Positions 50,210 to 58,581 of a DNA stretch of 64,000 nt are shown in pieces. Numbering within the stretch: position 1 is the first letter of the stretch; every line of letters begins with the position of its first letter. Under the pieces are notes generated by a model. That model did no database searches. It saw only the letters and a program-made list of their open reading frames with translations, and was not told the DNA's origin. Location: positions 1 to 64,000 of the forward strand of contig JBGSKO010000154.1 in assembly GCA_041741155.1 (NCBI GenBank). The letters run 5' to 3'. The stretch is from M3007 sp041741155 (GTDB lineage Bacteria; Bacteroidota; Bacteroidia; Chitinophagales; Saprospiraceae). Both the position numbers and the translations under genes were made by a program.

Positions 50210-51577
50210 ATGAACGATAAAAATTTTGACCAACACCTGAAGTCTGCTCTGGAAAATCTGGAGCCGGACTTTGATCCGACCACCTGGGCGATGCTGGAGC
50301 GCAAGATGGACGCAGCGCTCGTCGAAGAGCAGCCTGCTGCGGTAGATCCGGTGGACAAAGCCGTGTACCACACGTTGGAGCGCCTGGAAGCCCCGTACCG
50401 TCAGGCACACTGGAATCTGTTGGCCAACCGTATGCAACTCCAGGCAACTCGGCTACGGCGGCTGCGCATCGCCAAAATCGCAGAAGCTGCCATACTGCTG
50501 CTCCTCCTTTGGAACACGGAAGCGTATTGGGGTACTTCAGGGTCGAATACAGCACCAGCAGTGCCTAAATTTGACCCGAACGTACCTGTGGCAGAGGCTG
50601 CCCCTGAGAACCAACCCCACAAAGTATATCATCCGGGAGGCGTACCCAGCGGCACAGCCCCAAATACCGGCAACATACTGGCTGCCCTGCAGAGCCAACT
50701 AACACAACCAGACGCACCGAATCTCCTTTCCGATGGATATAAAACCGCGAGCAGCATTCCGAAAATATTGAACGACCTGAACACTACAGCTGCTCAAGCC
50801 CAACGCCGCCTGTATGCATCCACGGAACAGCTACCATTTGGCACTCCACTTTCGATGTTTTTGATCCCGAGTCGAAACGCAATTTCTTCGACAGTACCCA
50901 CTCGAAATTATTCTAAAAAAACGACCCCATTTTACCTCTCCACCTATTTGGCTGCCAACCAAAATCGGGTATTGATCAATGGAGATCGTCAGGTCAGCGG
51001 CGGCTACGGAGCGACCGTGGCTGGTGGTTTTCGGCCAAATAAATGGGGGGTAGAGGCCGGCATCGGGTATGCACACGTACGTTACACACCAAAACAGGAC
51101 GTAAAAATCTACAGCGGCAACCCATCCGTCGGCTACTACGGCTCCAACTTAACGGATGTAGGCGCCGACCTGGTGACGGTCCCGCTGAAGGTCACCCGCC
51201 GTCTTGCCCGATTGGGCAAAACAACCGCTCATGCAGTGGCCGGTGTGACCGGACATATCGCCGCACAAAAAAACTACGACTACGGAACGGTGTTTTTTTC
51301 ACCCAATACCCTGCCGCCCAATTTTTTACCTGACCCCAACCAAGCCCCTCAACTTCGTCAGTCGGGTCAGGGTATTTTTGAAAAAGGTAGCATTGGCGAC
51401 AACCTGTATGCCACGGTAGATGCGGGCATCCGTCTGGAGCGTCCGCTCCGCGGAGGGCGCCATCTGGCTTTTGTAGAACCAGCCTACCGGCAAGCATTGG
51501 GTGGCAAAGGTATCGGCCACAAGCAGGAACCGATTAATTCGCTCTCGATCCAGGCCGGGGTGCTGACGTATCTGTGA
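50210..51577 (+). CDS. sigma-factor partner with cytoplasmic, transmembrane and barrel-like parts
   Basis: The 455-aa product begins with two similar 30-residue helical motifs, FDQHLKSALENLEPDF-x-W-L-KM and VDKAVYHTLERLEAPY-x-W-L-RM (about 8-37 and 48-77), possible anti-sigma elements. A single membrane helix follows near 91-105 (IAEAAILLLLLWNTEAY), then a low-complexity region, then a beta-rich domain of 200 residues (GGYGATVAGGFRPNKWGVEA and many alternating strands) resembling an outer-membrane barrel of the porin type. I infer a transmembrane regulator of the ECF sigma gene 27 bp upstream. Confidence 0.7.
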   Translation: MNDKNFDQHLKSALENLEPDFDPTTWAMLERKMDAALVEEQPAAVDPVDKAVYHTLERLEAPYRQAHWNLLANRMQLQATRLRRLRIAKIAEAAILLLLLWNTEAYWGTSGSNTAPAVPKFDPNVPVAEAAPENQPHKVYHPGGVPSGTAPNTGNILAALQSQLTQPDAPNLLSDGYKTASSIPKILNDLNTTAAQAQRRLYASTEQLPFGTPLSMFLIPSRNAISSTVPTRNYSKKTTPFYLSTYLAANQNRVLINGDRQVSGGYGATVAGGFRPNKWGVEAGIGYAHVRYTPKQDVKIYSGNPSVGYYGSNLTDVGADLVTVPLKVTRRLARLGKTTAHAVAGVTGHIAAQKNYDYGTVFFSPNTLPPNFLPDPNQAPQLRQSGQGIFEKGSIGDNLYATVDAGIRLERPLRGGRHLAFVEPAYRQALGGKGIGHKQEPINSLSIQAGVLTYL

Positions 51578-51650
51578 TGAAAATTGGGCGCAACGCTCAG
51601 CCGGTATTGACCACGAGCGGATACTGGCTGTGTCCGTCAACTTTAGGTGA

Positions 51651-51677
51651 ATTAGCAATGTTTAAATGCTAATTTTG
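51651..51677 (+). promoter_or_regulatory. fur promoter with overlapping palindrome
   Basis: ATTAGCA (51651-51657) and TGCTAAT (51667-51673) form a perfect 7-9-7 inverted repeat that overlaps the -7 element TAATTTTG (51670-51677). A repressor bound here, most simply Fur itself, would block the fur promoter; the start codon is 33 bp downstream. Confidence 0.55.
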
Positions 51678-51709
51678 CCCAAAATACGAGCGTTTTTTCC
51701 AAGTCAACC

Positions 51710-52234
51710 ATGTCTATCCACCGCGACGAACAGCACATCATTCAGGAAGTCCTCAATATTTTCTCTACACATCTGGAAAAGGGTGGGTTGCGCAAAACAC
51801 CGGAGCGCTTTGCCATTCTCGAGGAAATATACCGGCGCACCGACCACTTTGATGCGGAGGCGCTGTATATCCACATGAAAAATCGCAATTACCGGGTCAG
51901 CCGCGCCACTGTGTATAATACATTGGAACTGCTTACCTCCTGCGATCTGGTCAAAAAACATCAATTTGGGAAAAACCTGGCCCAATACGAAAAATCATAC
52001 GGGTACAAACAGCATGACCATGCCATCTGTGCCAACTGCGGGCGCGTGGTTGAGTTCTGCGACCCACGGGTACAACAAATCAAGGACATGGTGGGCGAAC
52101 TGCTGAATTTCCAGATCACCCACCACTCCCTCAACTTGTATGGAATATGCGGCGCCTGCCAAAAAGAAATTGAATTTGGCATTGTGCGCAAACAGCCCAA
52201 AATGGTGGAAGAAGAACCGGGATGGGGAGAATAG
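51710..52234 (+). CDS. fur: Fur family metalloregulator
   Basis: The 174-aa protein has an N-terminal winged helix (LRKTPERFAILEEIYRR, RVSRATVYNTLELLTSCDLV), the metal-sensing HDHAICANCGRVVEF motif with one CxxC, and the second CGAC pair. The C-terminal KQPKMVEEE tail is long. Iron (Fur), manganese or peroxide (PerR) sensing cannot be told apart from sequence alone. A palindrome over its own promoter suggests autoregulation. Confidence 0.9.
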   Translation: MSIHRDEQHIIQEVLNIFSTHLEKGGLRKTPERFAILEEIYRRTDHFDAEALYIHMKNRNYRVSRATVYNTLELLTSCDLVKKHQFGKNLAQYEKSYGYKQHDHAICANCGRVVEFCDPRVQQIKDMVGELLNFQITHHSLNLYGICGACQKEIEFGIVRKQPKMVEEEPGWGE

Positions 52235-52239
52235 TAAAG

Positions 52240-52269
52240 TTTTGAGTTGGAAGTGTTTGTAGCTCAAAA
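52240..52269. terminator. weak terminator between fur and pyk
   Basis: TTTTGAG (52240-52246) and CTCAAAA (52263-52269) form a 7-bp inverted repeat in the 40-bp gap between two convergent genes. It is a possible bidirectional terminator. Confidence 0.35.
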
Positions 52270-52274
52270 TAGAC

Positions 52275-53765
52275 TTATTCTACTACGGTTACCTTCAGCA
52301 TATTCGTACGAAACCGCTTGTGCATGGGCATGGATGCGGTATTGATCAGGATATCATCCGTTTTCACATAGCCGCTGTTTTTCAAGATATCCGTGCAGTC
52401 CTGGATGGTTTCGTCTGTGGAAGCATAGCGGTCGTAAAAAAAGCACTGAACCCCCCAGAGCAAGTTGAGTGTATTCAGAATATGCTGTTGGTCGCTAAAG
52501 ATCAAGATGCGGGAATTGGGCCGAAAACTACTCATTTTGAATGCGGAGTAGCCCGAAACCGTAAGGCCGACAATGCCCTTGGCGCCGATTTCTTCCGCCA
52601 CCCGGCAGGCATTAAAACAAATCACATCGTTTTGAAAGGTGCTGGCATTGGTGGAGGCCTTGGGGCGTTTGACCTCAATTTGTGGCCAGTAGTGTTTTTC
52701 GGCTTCTTCGATAATGCGGGTCATTGCCTGCACGACCAGAGCCGGATGGTCGCCCACGGACGTCTCGGCGCTGAGCATGACGGCGTCGGCGCCGTCGAGT
52801 ACAGCATTGGCCACGTCAGTGATCTCCGCTCGTGTTGGCGAGGGGCTTTTGATCATGCTGTCCATCATTTGTGTGGCTACAATCACCGGGCGAGAGAACT
52901 GCATACACATCCGGATGATCTCTTTTTGGGTAATGGGGAGGCGCTCCATCGGCATTTCTACACCGAGGTCACCTCTGGCGATCATAATGCCATTAGCGGC
53001 CTTGATGATCTTGCGAATATTTTTGACAGCCTCGGGTTTTTCGATTTTGGCCATTACCTTGGCTTGGTGCCCCCGCTCCTCGATCCGTTTTTTGAGATCG
53101 TCCACGTCGTGGCGGGTGCGCACAAACGACAGGGCAATCCAGTTGATCGCCGGCTGTGTGAGGATAAAGTCAAGGTCTTCCAGATCTTTTTCGGTGAGTG
53201 CGGGCTGCTTGATATTCGTATCCGGCAAGTTAACGCCTTTGTTGCTGCTCAGAATGCCACCATGCAGGCACCGGAGCTGAACCGTATCCACCTTGTTGGT
53301 GGATGCCACCTCGAACACGAGTTTTCCGTCATCCATGAGGATCCTTTCGCCCACTTCGCAGTCTTCGGCGAATTGCTCGTACGACATGTAGATTTTTTCG
53401 CGGGTACCGAGCACATTTTCATTGACTAATGTGATGATGTCGCCTGTTTGCAGCGGCAAGGCATTGTCTTTAATTTTCCCGACCCGAAGTTTTGGTCCTT
53501 GCAGGTCAGCCAAGATACCCGTGTGGGTATTGAACTCTGCATTGATGGCCTGAATGTGCTGGATAACTGTCAAATGATCGGCATGAGTACCGTGACTGAA
53601 GTTCAGACGGAAGACGTCCACCCCAGTTTTGACAAGTTCCAGTAAGTTGTCGAACGAACTGCAGGCAGGACCTACAGTAGCGACGATCTTGGTGTTTTGT
53701 GCACCGTCTTTACGCATGAGCGAATTATTTTGAGTCAACAGAATATCTGTTTCAGTGTGTATCAT
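52275..53765 (-). CDS. pyk: pyruvate kinase
   Basis: The 496-aa glycolytic enzyme makes pyruvate and ATP from PEP. The N-terminal motif NTKIVATVGPACSSFD, FRLNFSHGTH, MIARGDLGVEMP, the catalytic Lys in VMAKIEKPEAV, and MLSAETSVGDHPA are all present. It ends with the C-terminal effector domain. The start chosen is ATG 53765; MRKDGAQNTKIVA (53717) is an alternative. In many Bacteroidota pyk lies near acpP-fabF-rnc, as here. Confidence 0.94.
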   Translation of the reverse strand: MIHTETDILLTQNNSLMRKDGAQNTKIVATVGPACSSFDNLLELVKTGVDVFRLNFSHGTHADHLTVIQHIQAINAEFNTHTGILADLQGPKLRVGKIKDNALPLQTGDIITLVNENVLGTREKIYMSYEQFAEDCEVGERILMDDGKLVFEVASTNKVDTVQLRCLHGGILSSNKGVNLPDTNIKQPALTEKDLEDLDFILTQPAINWIALSFVRTRHDVDDLKKRIEERGHQAKVMAKIEKPEAVKNIRKIIKAANGIMIARGDLGVEMPMERLPITQKEIIRMCMQFSRPVIVATQMMDSMIKSPSPTRAEITDVANAVLDGADAVMLSAETSVGDHPALVVQAMTRIIEEAEKHYWPQIEVKRPKASTNASTFQNDVICFNACRVAEEIGAKGIVGLTVSGYSAFKMSSFRPNSRILIFSDQQHILNTLNLLWGVQCFFYDRYASTDETIQDCTDILKNSGYVKTDDILINTASMPMHKRFRTNMLKVTVVE

Positions 53766-53806
53766 TGTCGGACAATGCTTTTAAGTGTAAAATTCACAAT
53801 AAGATC

Positions 53807-53843
53807 AGGCTACAAAAGTAGCCTGTTGCCGACAATGCACCAA
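53807..53843 (-). promoter_or_regulatory. pyk promoter overlapped by a hairpin
   Basis: On the minus strand TTG (53843-53841), a 20-nt spacer and TACTTTTG (53820-53813). AGGCTAC-AAAA-GTAGCCT (53807-53824) is a perfect 7-4-7 palindrome centred on the -7 box and probable start site. The rest of the 302-bp gap to acpP holds AT-rich sequence and nothing further I can support. Confidence 0.55.
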
Positions 53844-54067
53844 GTTTTAATACCCTCGTTTGTTGTATCTTGACGAAGATTGTCACAAACATGGCAATTT
53901 GCATCATATTCAAAAGAGACGACTAAGTGTATAATTTACAAAAATACGTATTAGCCACGCGTAAGGTACATTAAAATTTCAAGGATAAAAATTTTTTTAA
54001 AAACGCGGATAGCCGTTTCTTTGCCCCCTGAAAAATTGCATTTTTTTCACTTAAAGTTCAGAACAAC

Positions 54068-54307
54068 ATGGCAAACGTAGCCGAACGTGTCAAAAAAATT
54101 ATCGTTGACAAACTGGGTGTGGACGAGAACGAGGTAACGCCCGAATCCAATTTCATTCAGGATCTTGGCGCCGACTCCCTCGATACCGTGGAATTGATCA
54201 TGGAATTCGAGAAAGAGTTCGATGTGTCCATCCCTGACGAGCAAGCCGAAAAAATTCAGACAGTCGGCCAGGCCATTGATTATCTCGAAAGCCAAACAGC
54301 TTCTTGA
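54068..54307 (+). CDS. acpP: acyl carrier protein
   Basis: A 79-aa acidic helical protein with the phosphopantetheine site GADSLDTVELIMEFEKEF (Ser37). It carries growing acyl chains in fatty-acid synthesis. It is followed by fabF, the condensing enzyme, and rnc, a cluster conserved across bacteria. It ends with a strong hairpin. Confidence 0.97.
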   Translation: MANVAERVKKIIVDKLGVDENEVTPESNFIQDLGADSLDTVELIMEFEKEFDVSIPDEQAEKIQTVGQAIDYLESQTAS

Positions 54308-54347
54308 TTCCAACGCTGGCATACCTGAGTATCCGGTAAAAGTTAAC

Positions 54348-54381
54348 AAAAGGTTCAAAGCAGTCTTGCTTTGAACCTTTT
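54348..54381. terminator. acpP terminator hairpin
   Basis: A perfect 15-bp stem (AAAAGGTTCAAAGCA at 54348-54362, complement 54367-54381) with a 4-nt loop, symmetric in A and T tails, 40 bp after acpP. It separates acpP from fabF, which has its own promoter. Confidence 0.75.
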
Positions 54382-54409
54382 GTGTTCTGTCTGAACCTTG
54401 GTACCTTTG
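54379..54409 (+). promoter_or_regulatory. fabF promoter
   Basis: TTTG (54379-54382), 19-nt spacer, TACCTTTG (54402-54409), the -33 element starting in the tail of the acpP terminator stem. It supports a fabF start at 54467 rather than the upstream ATG at 54398. Confidence 0.65.
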
Positions 54410-54466
54410 CCTCAATTAGCCGTTCCGGCAACCTTTCTCAAATCGAATTCAATCGTTATTCGCTGT

Positions 54467-55708
54467 ATGAAACGAGTCGTTGTTACCGGCCTTGGCGCCC
54501 TCACCCCAATAGGGAACACCCTTTCGGAATATCTTGAAGGGCTACAAAAAGGAATTAGTGGTGCGAGCCTCATCACACAGTTTGATGCCAGCCTGTTTAA
54601 AACAAAATTTGCTTGCGATGTCAAGGGGTTCAACGTTGAGGACCACATGGACCGCAAGGAAGCGCGCCGGATTGACCGCTTCACACAATTTGCCATGGTA
54701 ACGGCCGCTGAAGCACTGAAGGACTCCGGCCTGGATCTGGATACTATAAATAAACATCGGGTTGGCGTCATTTGGGCCTCTGGAATTGGAGGTATGACTA
54801 CTCTTGAAAGAGAGATTGAAGAGCATGTACTTGGGAACGGCACGCCCAAGCACAATCCGTTCCTGATTCCCAAGATGATTTCAGACATCGCTGCTGGACA
54901 AATTTCCATTCAGTACGGCTTTATGGGCATCAATTACGCCACAGTTTCAGCATGTGCATCGTCGTCGCACGCGCTCATGAATGCCTTTGATTATATCCGT
55001 ATGGGCAGGGCTGACATCATTGTTTCCGGCGGATCAGAAGCTGCAATCACCAAAACAGCGGTTGGCGGTTTCAACTCCATGAAGGCCCTTAGCGAGCGCA
55101 ACGACGCCTATGAAAGCGCTTCGCGCCCGTTCGATAAGGACCGGGACGGATTCGTACTTGGCGAAGGTGCCGGCGCATTGATTTTGGAAGAATACGAACA
55201 CGCTAAAAAACGTGGCGCGCATATCTACGCCGAAGTGGTCGGGGCTGCAGCCACTGCAGACGCCTATCACATCACGGCTCCGCACCCGGAAGGGATTGGC
55301 GTGATCAATGTAATGAACCTGGCCCTTGAAGATGCCGGTATGCAACCAAGTGAAATTGATTACATTAACGTACACGGTACCTCGACCCCACTGGGCGATG
55401 TTGCCGAACTTAAAGCGATCCGTCAGGTATTCGATGAGCACGCCTTTACACTCAATGTATCTTCCACCAAAAGCATGACGGGACACCTGCTCGGAGCCGC
55501 CGGCGCGGTGGAAGCTATTGCCAGCATACTGGCGATCACGCAAAATTTTGTGCCCCCTACCATCAACCATTTCACGGACGACCCGGATATTGACCCTCGA
55601 TTCAACCTGACGTTTAACCAAGCCCAACAGCGCCAAGTGCATGCCGCACTCTGCAATACCTTTGGTTTTGGCGGACACAATGCTTCGATCATATTTCGAA
55701 AAATATGA
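54467..55708 (+). CDS. fabF: 3-oxoacyl-ACP synthase II
   Basis: ATG 54467 (MKRVVVTGLGALTPIG) gives 413 aa of normal KAS II. The catalytic Cys-His-His triad lies in VSACASSSHALMN, HGTSTPLGDVAEL and MTGHLLGAAGAVEA. The enzyme condenses acyl-ACP with malonyl-ACP. It follows acpP and precedes rnc. Confidence 0.97.
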   Translation: MKRVVVTGLGALTPIGNTLSEYLEGLQKGISGASLITQFDASLFKTKFACDVKGFNVEDHMDRKEARRIDRFTQFAMVTAAEALKDSGLDLDTINKHRVGVIWASGIGGMTTLEREIEEHVLGNGTPKHNPFLIPKMISDIAAGQISIQYGFMGINYATVSACASSSHALMNAFDYIRMGRADIIVSGGSEAAITKTAVGGFNSMKALSERNDAYESASRPFDKDRDGFVLGEGAGALILEEYEHAKKRGAHIYAEVVGAAATADAYHITAPHPEGIGVINVMNLALEDAGMQPSEIDYINVHGTSTPLGDVAELKAIRQVFDEHAFTLNVSSTKSMTGHLLGAAGAVEAIASILAITQNFVPPTINHFTDDPDIDPRFNLTFNQAQQRQVHAALCNTFGFGGHNASIIFRKI

Positions 55709-55822
55709 CGCTCACAGAGCAATTGTTAGTGGTTAAAAGCCGGTAACAACTGCCCATCTATACCCAAAAAACGGCTTTACCGGCTGTTGGCGTTTGCTGA
55801 CAGACGTAACTAATCACTTGTT

Positions 55823-56632
55823 ATGCCTATTGTTGTACGATTAATTCGACGTTTTTACAACTATTACATCAGTCCCGAAAAGGAACTCGCGCGGCGCCTC
55901 AAAAATATACTTGGCTTCACCCCGGCTTATCTCAATTTGTTCAAACTGGCGTTTTATCACAAAAGCACATTTACTACCCGTGATTACGCTATTTCCAACA
56001 ACGAACGGCTGGAATTTCTTGGAGATGCCGTGCTCAGTACCATCGTAGCCGAATACCTTTTTACTAAATACCCAAATAGTGACGAAGGCTTTTTGACCAA
56101 GATGCGCTCGAAAATTGTGAAACGCCATTCGCTGGATGAAATCGCCGATCGTATGGGTTTGGATTTATTCTTGTCTGACTACAACCAAACCCGCCTTTCC
56201 AAGTCCATGCTGGGCAATGCTTTGGAAGCCTTGGTTGGGGCCATATATATCGAGGTAGGTTATGAACGTACTAAACGCTATGTGATCCGCCGGATTCTAC
56301 GCCGCTATCTGGATATTCACGAACTAGAACTGTTCGACGACAACTACAAGAGCCAACTGCTGGAGTGGTGCCAGAAAAACGGACATCAGATTGACTATAA
56401 AGTGCTGGCCAAGTACAAAAGTGACAAGCGTGACAAATTCAAGGTAGCCGTTTATGTGGATGGCAAAAAACTCGGCACTGCCGACGATTTCAACAAAAAG
56501 AGCGCAGAGCAATTAGCCAGTGAACGCGCTATGTTGGCGCTCCACATTCTCGTACGAGAAGGCATGCCCGCTACTGCCTCCAGCCAGGATTATGACGAGG
56601 AGCCGGAGGCGGATGAGTCGGAAAATGGGTAA
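55823..56632 (+). CDS. rnc: ribonuclease III
   Basis: The 269-aa protein has the RNase III signature NERLEFLGDAVLSTIVAEYL (about 54-73), the second metal acid cluster near NALEALVGAIYIE, and a C-terminal double-stranded RNA-binding domain (DDNYKSQLLEWCQKNGHQID, KSAEQLASERAMLALHIL). It processes rRNA and structured mRNAs. An acidic tail of 30 residues (DEEPEADESENG) is extra. It closes the acpP-fabF-rnc cluster. Confidence 0.95.
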   Translation: MPIVVRLIRRFYNYYISPEKELARRLKNILGFTPAYLNLFKLAFYHKSTFTTRDYAISNNERLEFLGDAVLSTIVAEYLFTKYPNSDEGFLTKMRSKIVKRHSLDEIADRMGLDLFLSDYNQTRLSKSMLGNALEALVGAIYIEVGYERTKRYVIRRILRRYLDIHELELFDDNYKSQLLEWCQKNGHQIDYKVLAKYKSDKRDKFKVAVYVDGKKLGTADDFNKKSAEQLASERAMLALHILVREGMPATASSQDYDEEPEADESENG

Positions 56633-56638
56633 TTCCGG

Positions 56639-57664
56639 TCAGTTTCGGATACGCTGCGTATCGCCACTGCTTCCAAAAAAAGAAGCGTAATCCCGGAATA
56701 TTCGCCCGAACACATGGTGCTGCGTGATTAGAAAAGCCTCCCCATTATTCAAATCCGCAAAATATCGAACGATATAGGTTGATTGGGTACGCGGGTCTTC
56801 CTGAATGGACATAGGCCAAAAACGTACCTGCTTCATCGTGCTATCCGTCTTCACGAGCGTGACGATGGCGAACGGCACCAGGGAGGTCACCGAATCCCTA
56901 CGCAGATCGTTGTTGATGTGTTCCTCCGCCCCGATGCGCTCGTACCGCAGCAGATATGCCTCGGCAACACCTTTGCGCTGCGGGGTTTTGCTGGCAGGGG
57001 TTGTACTGAAAAAAGGGCGCACCTCGTAAGCCGCCTCACCAACCTTTTCGAGTCGAAACGATGCACTTTTTTGCTGCGGGTACTCTATCGCAATAGATTG
57101 TATTTCCTCTGGTTTTTCGGAGAAGACCGTCCGGTCGCGCCAGTTATCAGAGCCCATCATGTAGCGCACGCGCAACTGGCCGATAAAGGAGGGAATATGC
57201 ACCACATACGGTTGTTCGGCGCCATCCATGATCATGTACGTACCGCGTTCGTCGCCGGTCACGCCACCAACGTAGTAGCTTTTGATGCGCTTGTTCTCCT
57301 TGCCGTATATCTCCACTTTTACACCTTCGGCAGCAAGGCTTTTGATCATGTTTTGTTCGGCTACTTTTGGAGGGATGTACAGCACGTTCAGGCCGCTGAT
57401 GGTTTCCAGCAAGGTACTGACAGCCGTTTGTCGGGCTCTGTATTGCCCGTTGTAGAGCCAGTAGCCGTCTTTGCGCTCCAGCAGCGTGCTCTGCCCAGAC
57501 CTGTCGGCAAGGAAGATACGGGTGATCTCGCTGGTGTCCCGGACAGCAAAGTCCATGTCCCAAGAGACCTTACTTCCAGTTTGTGTATTTTTTTTCTGTA
57601 CGGTGTAAAAAACGCCGATGCCCAAAAGCAGAAAAAGGGCAACTAAGAGCCAGGTACGCTTCAT
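56639..57664 (-). CDS. DUF4340-type membrane-anchored protein
   Basis: The 341-aa protein has one N-terminal membrane helix (MKRTWLLVALFLLLGIGVFY) and a repetitive beta-rich extracytoplasmic part (TRIFLADRSGQSTLLERKDG, YWLYNGQYRARQTAVSTLLE). This resembles DUF4340, often found beside ABC-type gliding/export systems (GldG-like) but present elsewhere too. It is 6 bp from the convergent rnc end and otherwise alone. Function unknown. Confidence 0.7.
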   Translation of the reverse strand: MKRTWLLVALFLLLGIGVFYTVQKKNTQTGSKVSWDMDFAVRDTSEITRIFLADRSGQSTLLERKDGYWLYNGQYRARQTAVSTLLETISGLNVLYIPPKVAEQNMIKSLAAEGVKVEIYGKENKRIKSYYVGGVTGDERGTYMIMDGAEQPYVVHIPSFIGQLRVRYMMGSDNWRDRTVFSEKPEEIQSIAIEYPQQKSASFRLEKVGEAAYEVRPFFSTTPASKTPQRKGVAEAYLLRYERIGAEEHINNDLRRDSVTSLVPFAIVTLVKTDSTMKQVRFWPMSIQEDPRTQSTYIVRYFADLNNGEAFLITQHHVFGRIFRDYASFFGSSGDTQRIRN

Positions 57665-57892
57665 GGCTAAGTGTTTGTGTTTTAAAAAATTTGGAGTGGC
57701 CGGTCAGGCCTAGAAACGAGCGCAAGAGCGTTAGATTAACCCGCCTGCGGCTCAATTAATACATGCTGCCGGGTGAATTCTGCAAGAAGGGTGAGTGGTT
57801 TGGCCAGCATAAATGGATTATTGTGGGGCAAAAAAACGACATTTGACGGGATAATTCAAACATCTCTACATTCATTGTCAATCCTTGTTTCA

Positions 57893-58573
57893 ATGATGAA
57901 CCTGCGCATACTCCTCCTCTCTACCGTTTTTTTTACAGTTTGGACCACCTCCGACATGCACGCCCAATACCGTTTTGGAATAAAGGCGGGCCTTCAGTTG
58001 GCCAATATGCACTACAAAGGTACCAACAACCCATATGTTTATACTGTGTTGCAACAACAGAAAAGTATACCACGGTTGTCTTTTGCTGTCGGAGCCATAC
58101 TTTTATACGACCTAAAAAAGAGCCTGACGCTGAGTGCCGAAATACAGCTGGGGGGACGAGGTTATCGTCTGGAACCACAGGATCCCACGAAGGATTTTCA
58201 GTCATTTGATGCCTGGTTGTGGTACCTGCAAGTGCCGCTGGCCTGCAATTTCCGCTGGCGGGGATTTACCATTGGGGCGGGTCCGTACGCGGCACTCGGT
58301 TTGGGTGGCAAGGTCAATACGGTGTATCCAAACCTCCAGGATTTTCGCGAAAATGTGCGGTTTGCAAACGATGAATCGGGCCAGTACCGGCGTATGGATG
58401 CCGGTTTGTACAGTCAGGTCGGGTACAGCTTCCGCAATTTTCGGTTGATGCTCTCCTACCAACTCGGCCTGACCAATGCAATTCCGGCATTTTATTCCGA
58501 ATCGGATGCTGTATCCGCCAAACAGCGCATTATGAATCTGTCAGCGGCCTACTTTTTCGGTGTACGGGAATAG
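57893..58573 (+). CDS. outer membrane beta-barrel (PorT-like) protein
   Basis: ATG 57893 (MMNLRILLLSTVFFTVW) gives a signal peptide ending at HAQ; the frame from 57773 is not coding before it. The 226-aa mature barrel has alternating strands (RFGIKAGLQLANMHYKG, SFAVGAILLYDLKKSLTLSA, FTIGAGPYAALGLGG) and a terminal aromatic strand (SAAYFFGVRE), the PorT/outer-membrane-protein fold. Its 9-bp separation from the convergent FGE gene gives no clue of role. Confidence 0.8.
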   Translation: MMNLRILLLSTVFFTVWTTSDMHAQYRFGIKAGLQLANMHYKGTNNPYVYTVLQQQKSIPRLSFAVGAILLYDLKKSLTLSAEIQLGGRGYRLEPQDPTKDFQSFDAWLWYLQVPLACNFRWRGFTIGAGPYAALGLGGKVNTVYPNLQDFRENVRFANDESGQYRRMDAGLYSQVGYSFRNFRLMLSYQLGLTNAIPAFYSESDAVSAKQRIMNLSAAYFFGVRE

Positions 58574-58581
58574 GCTAAAAA

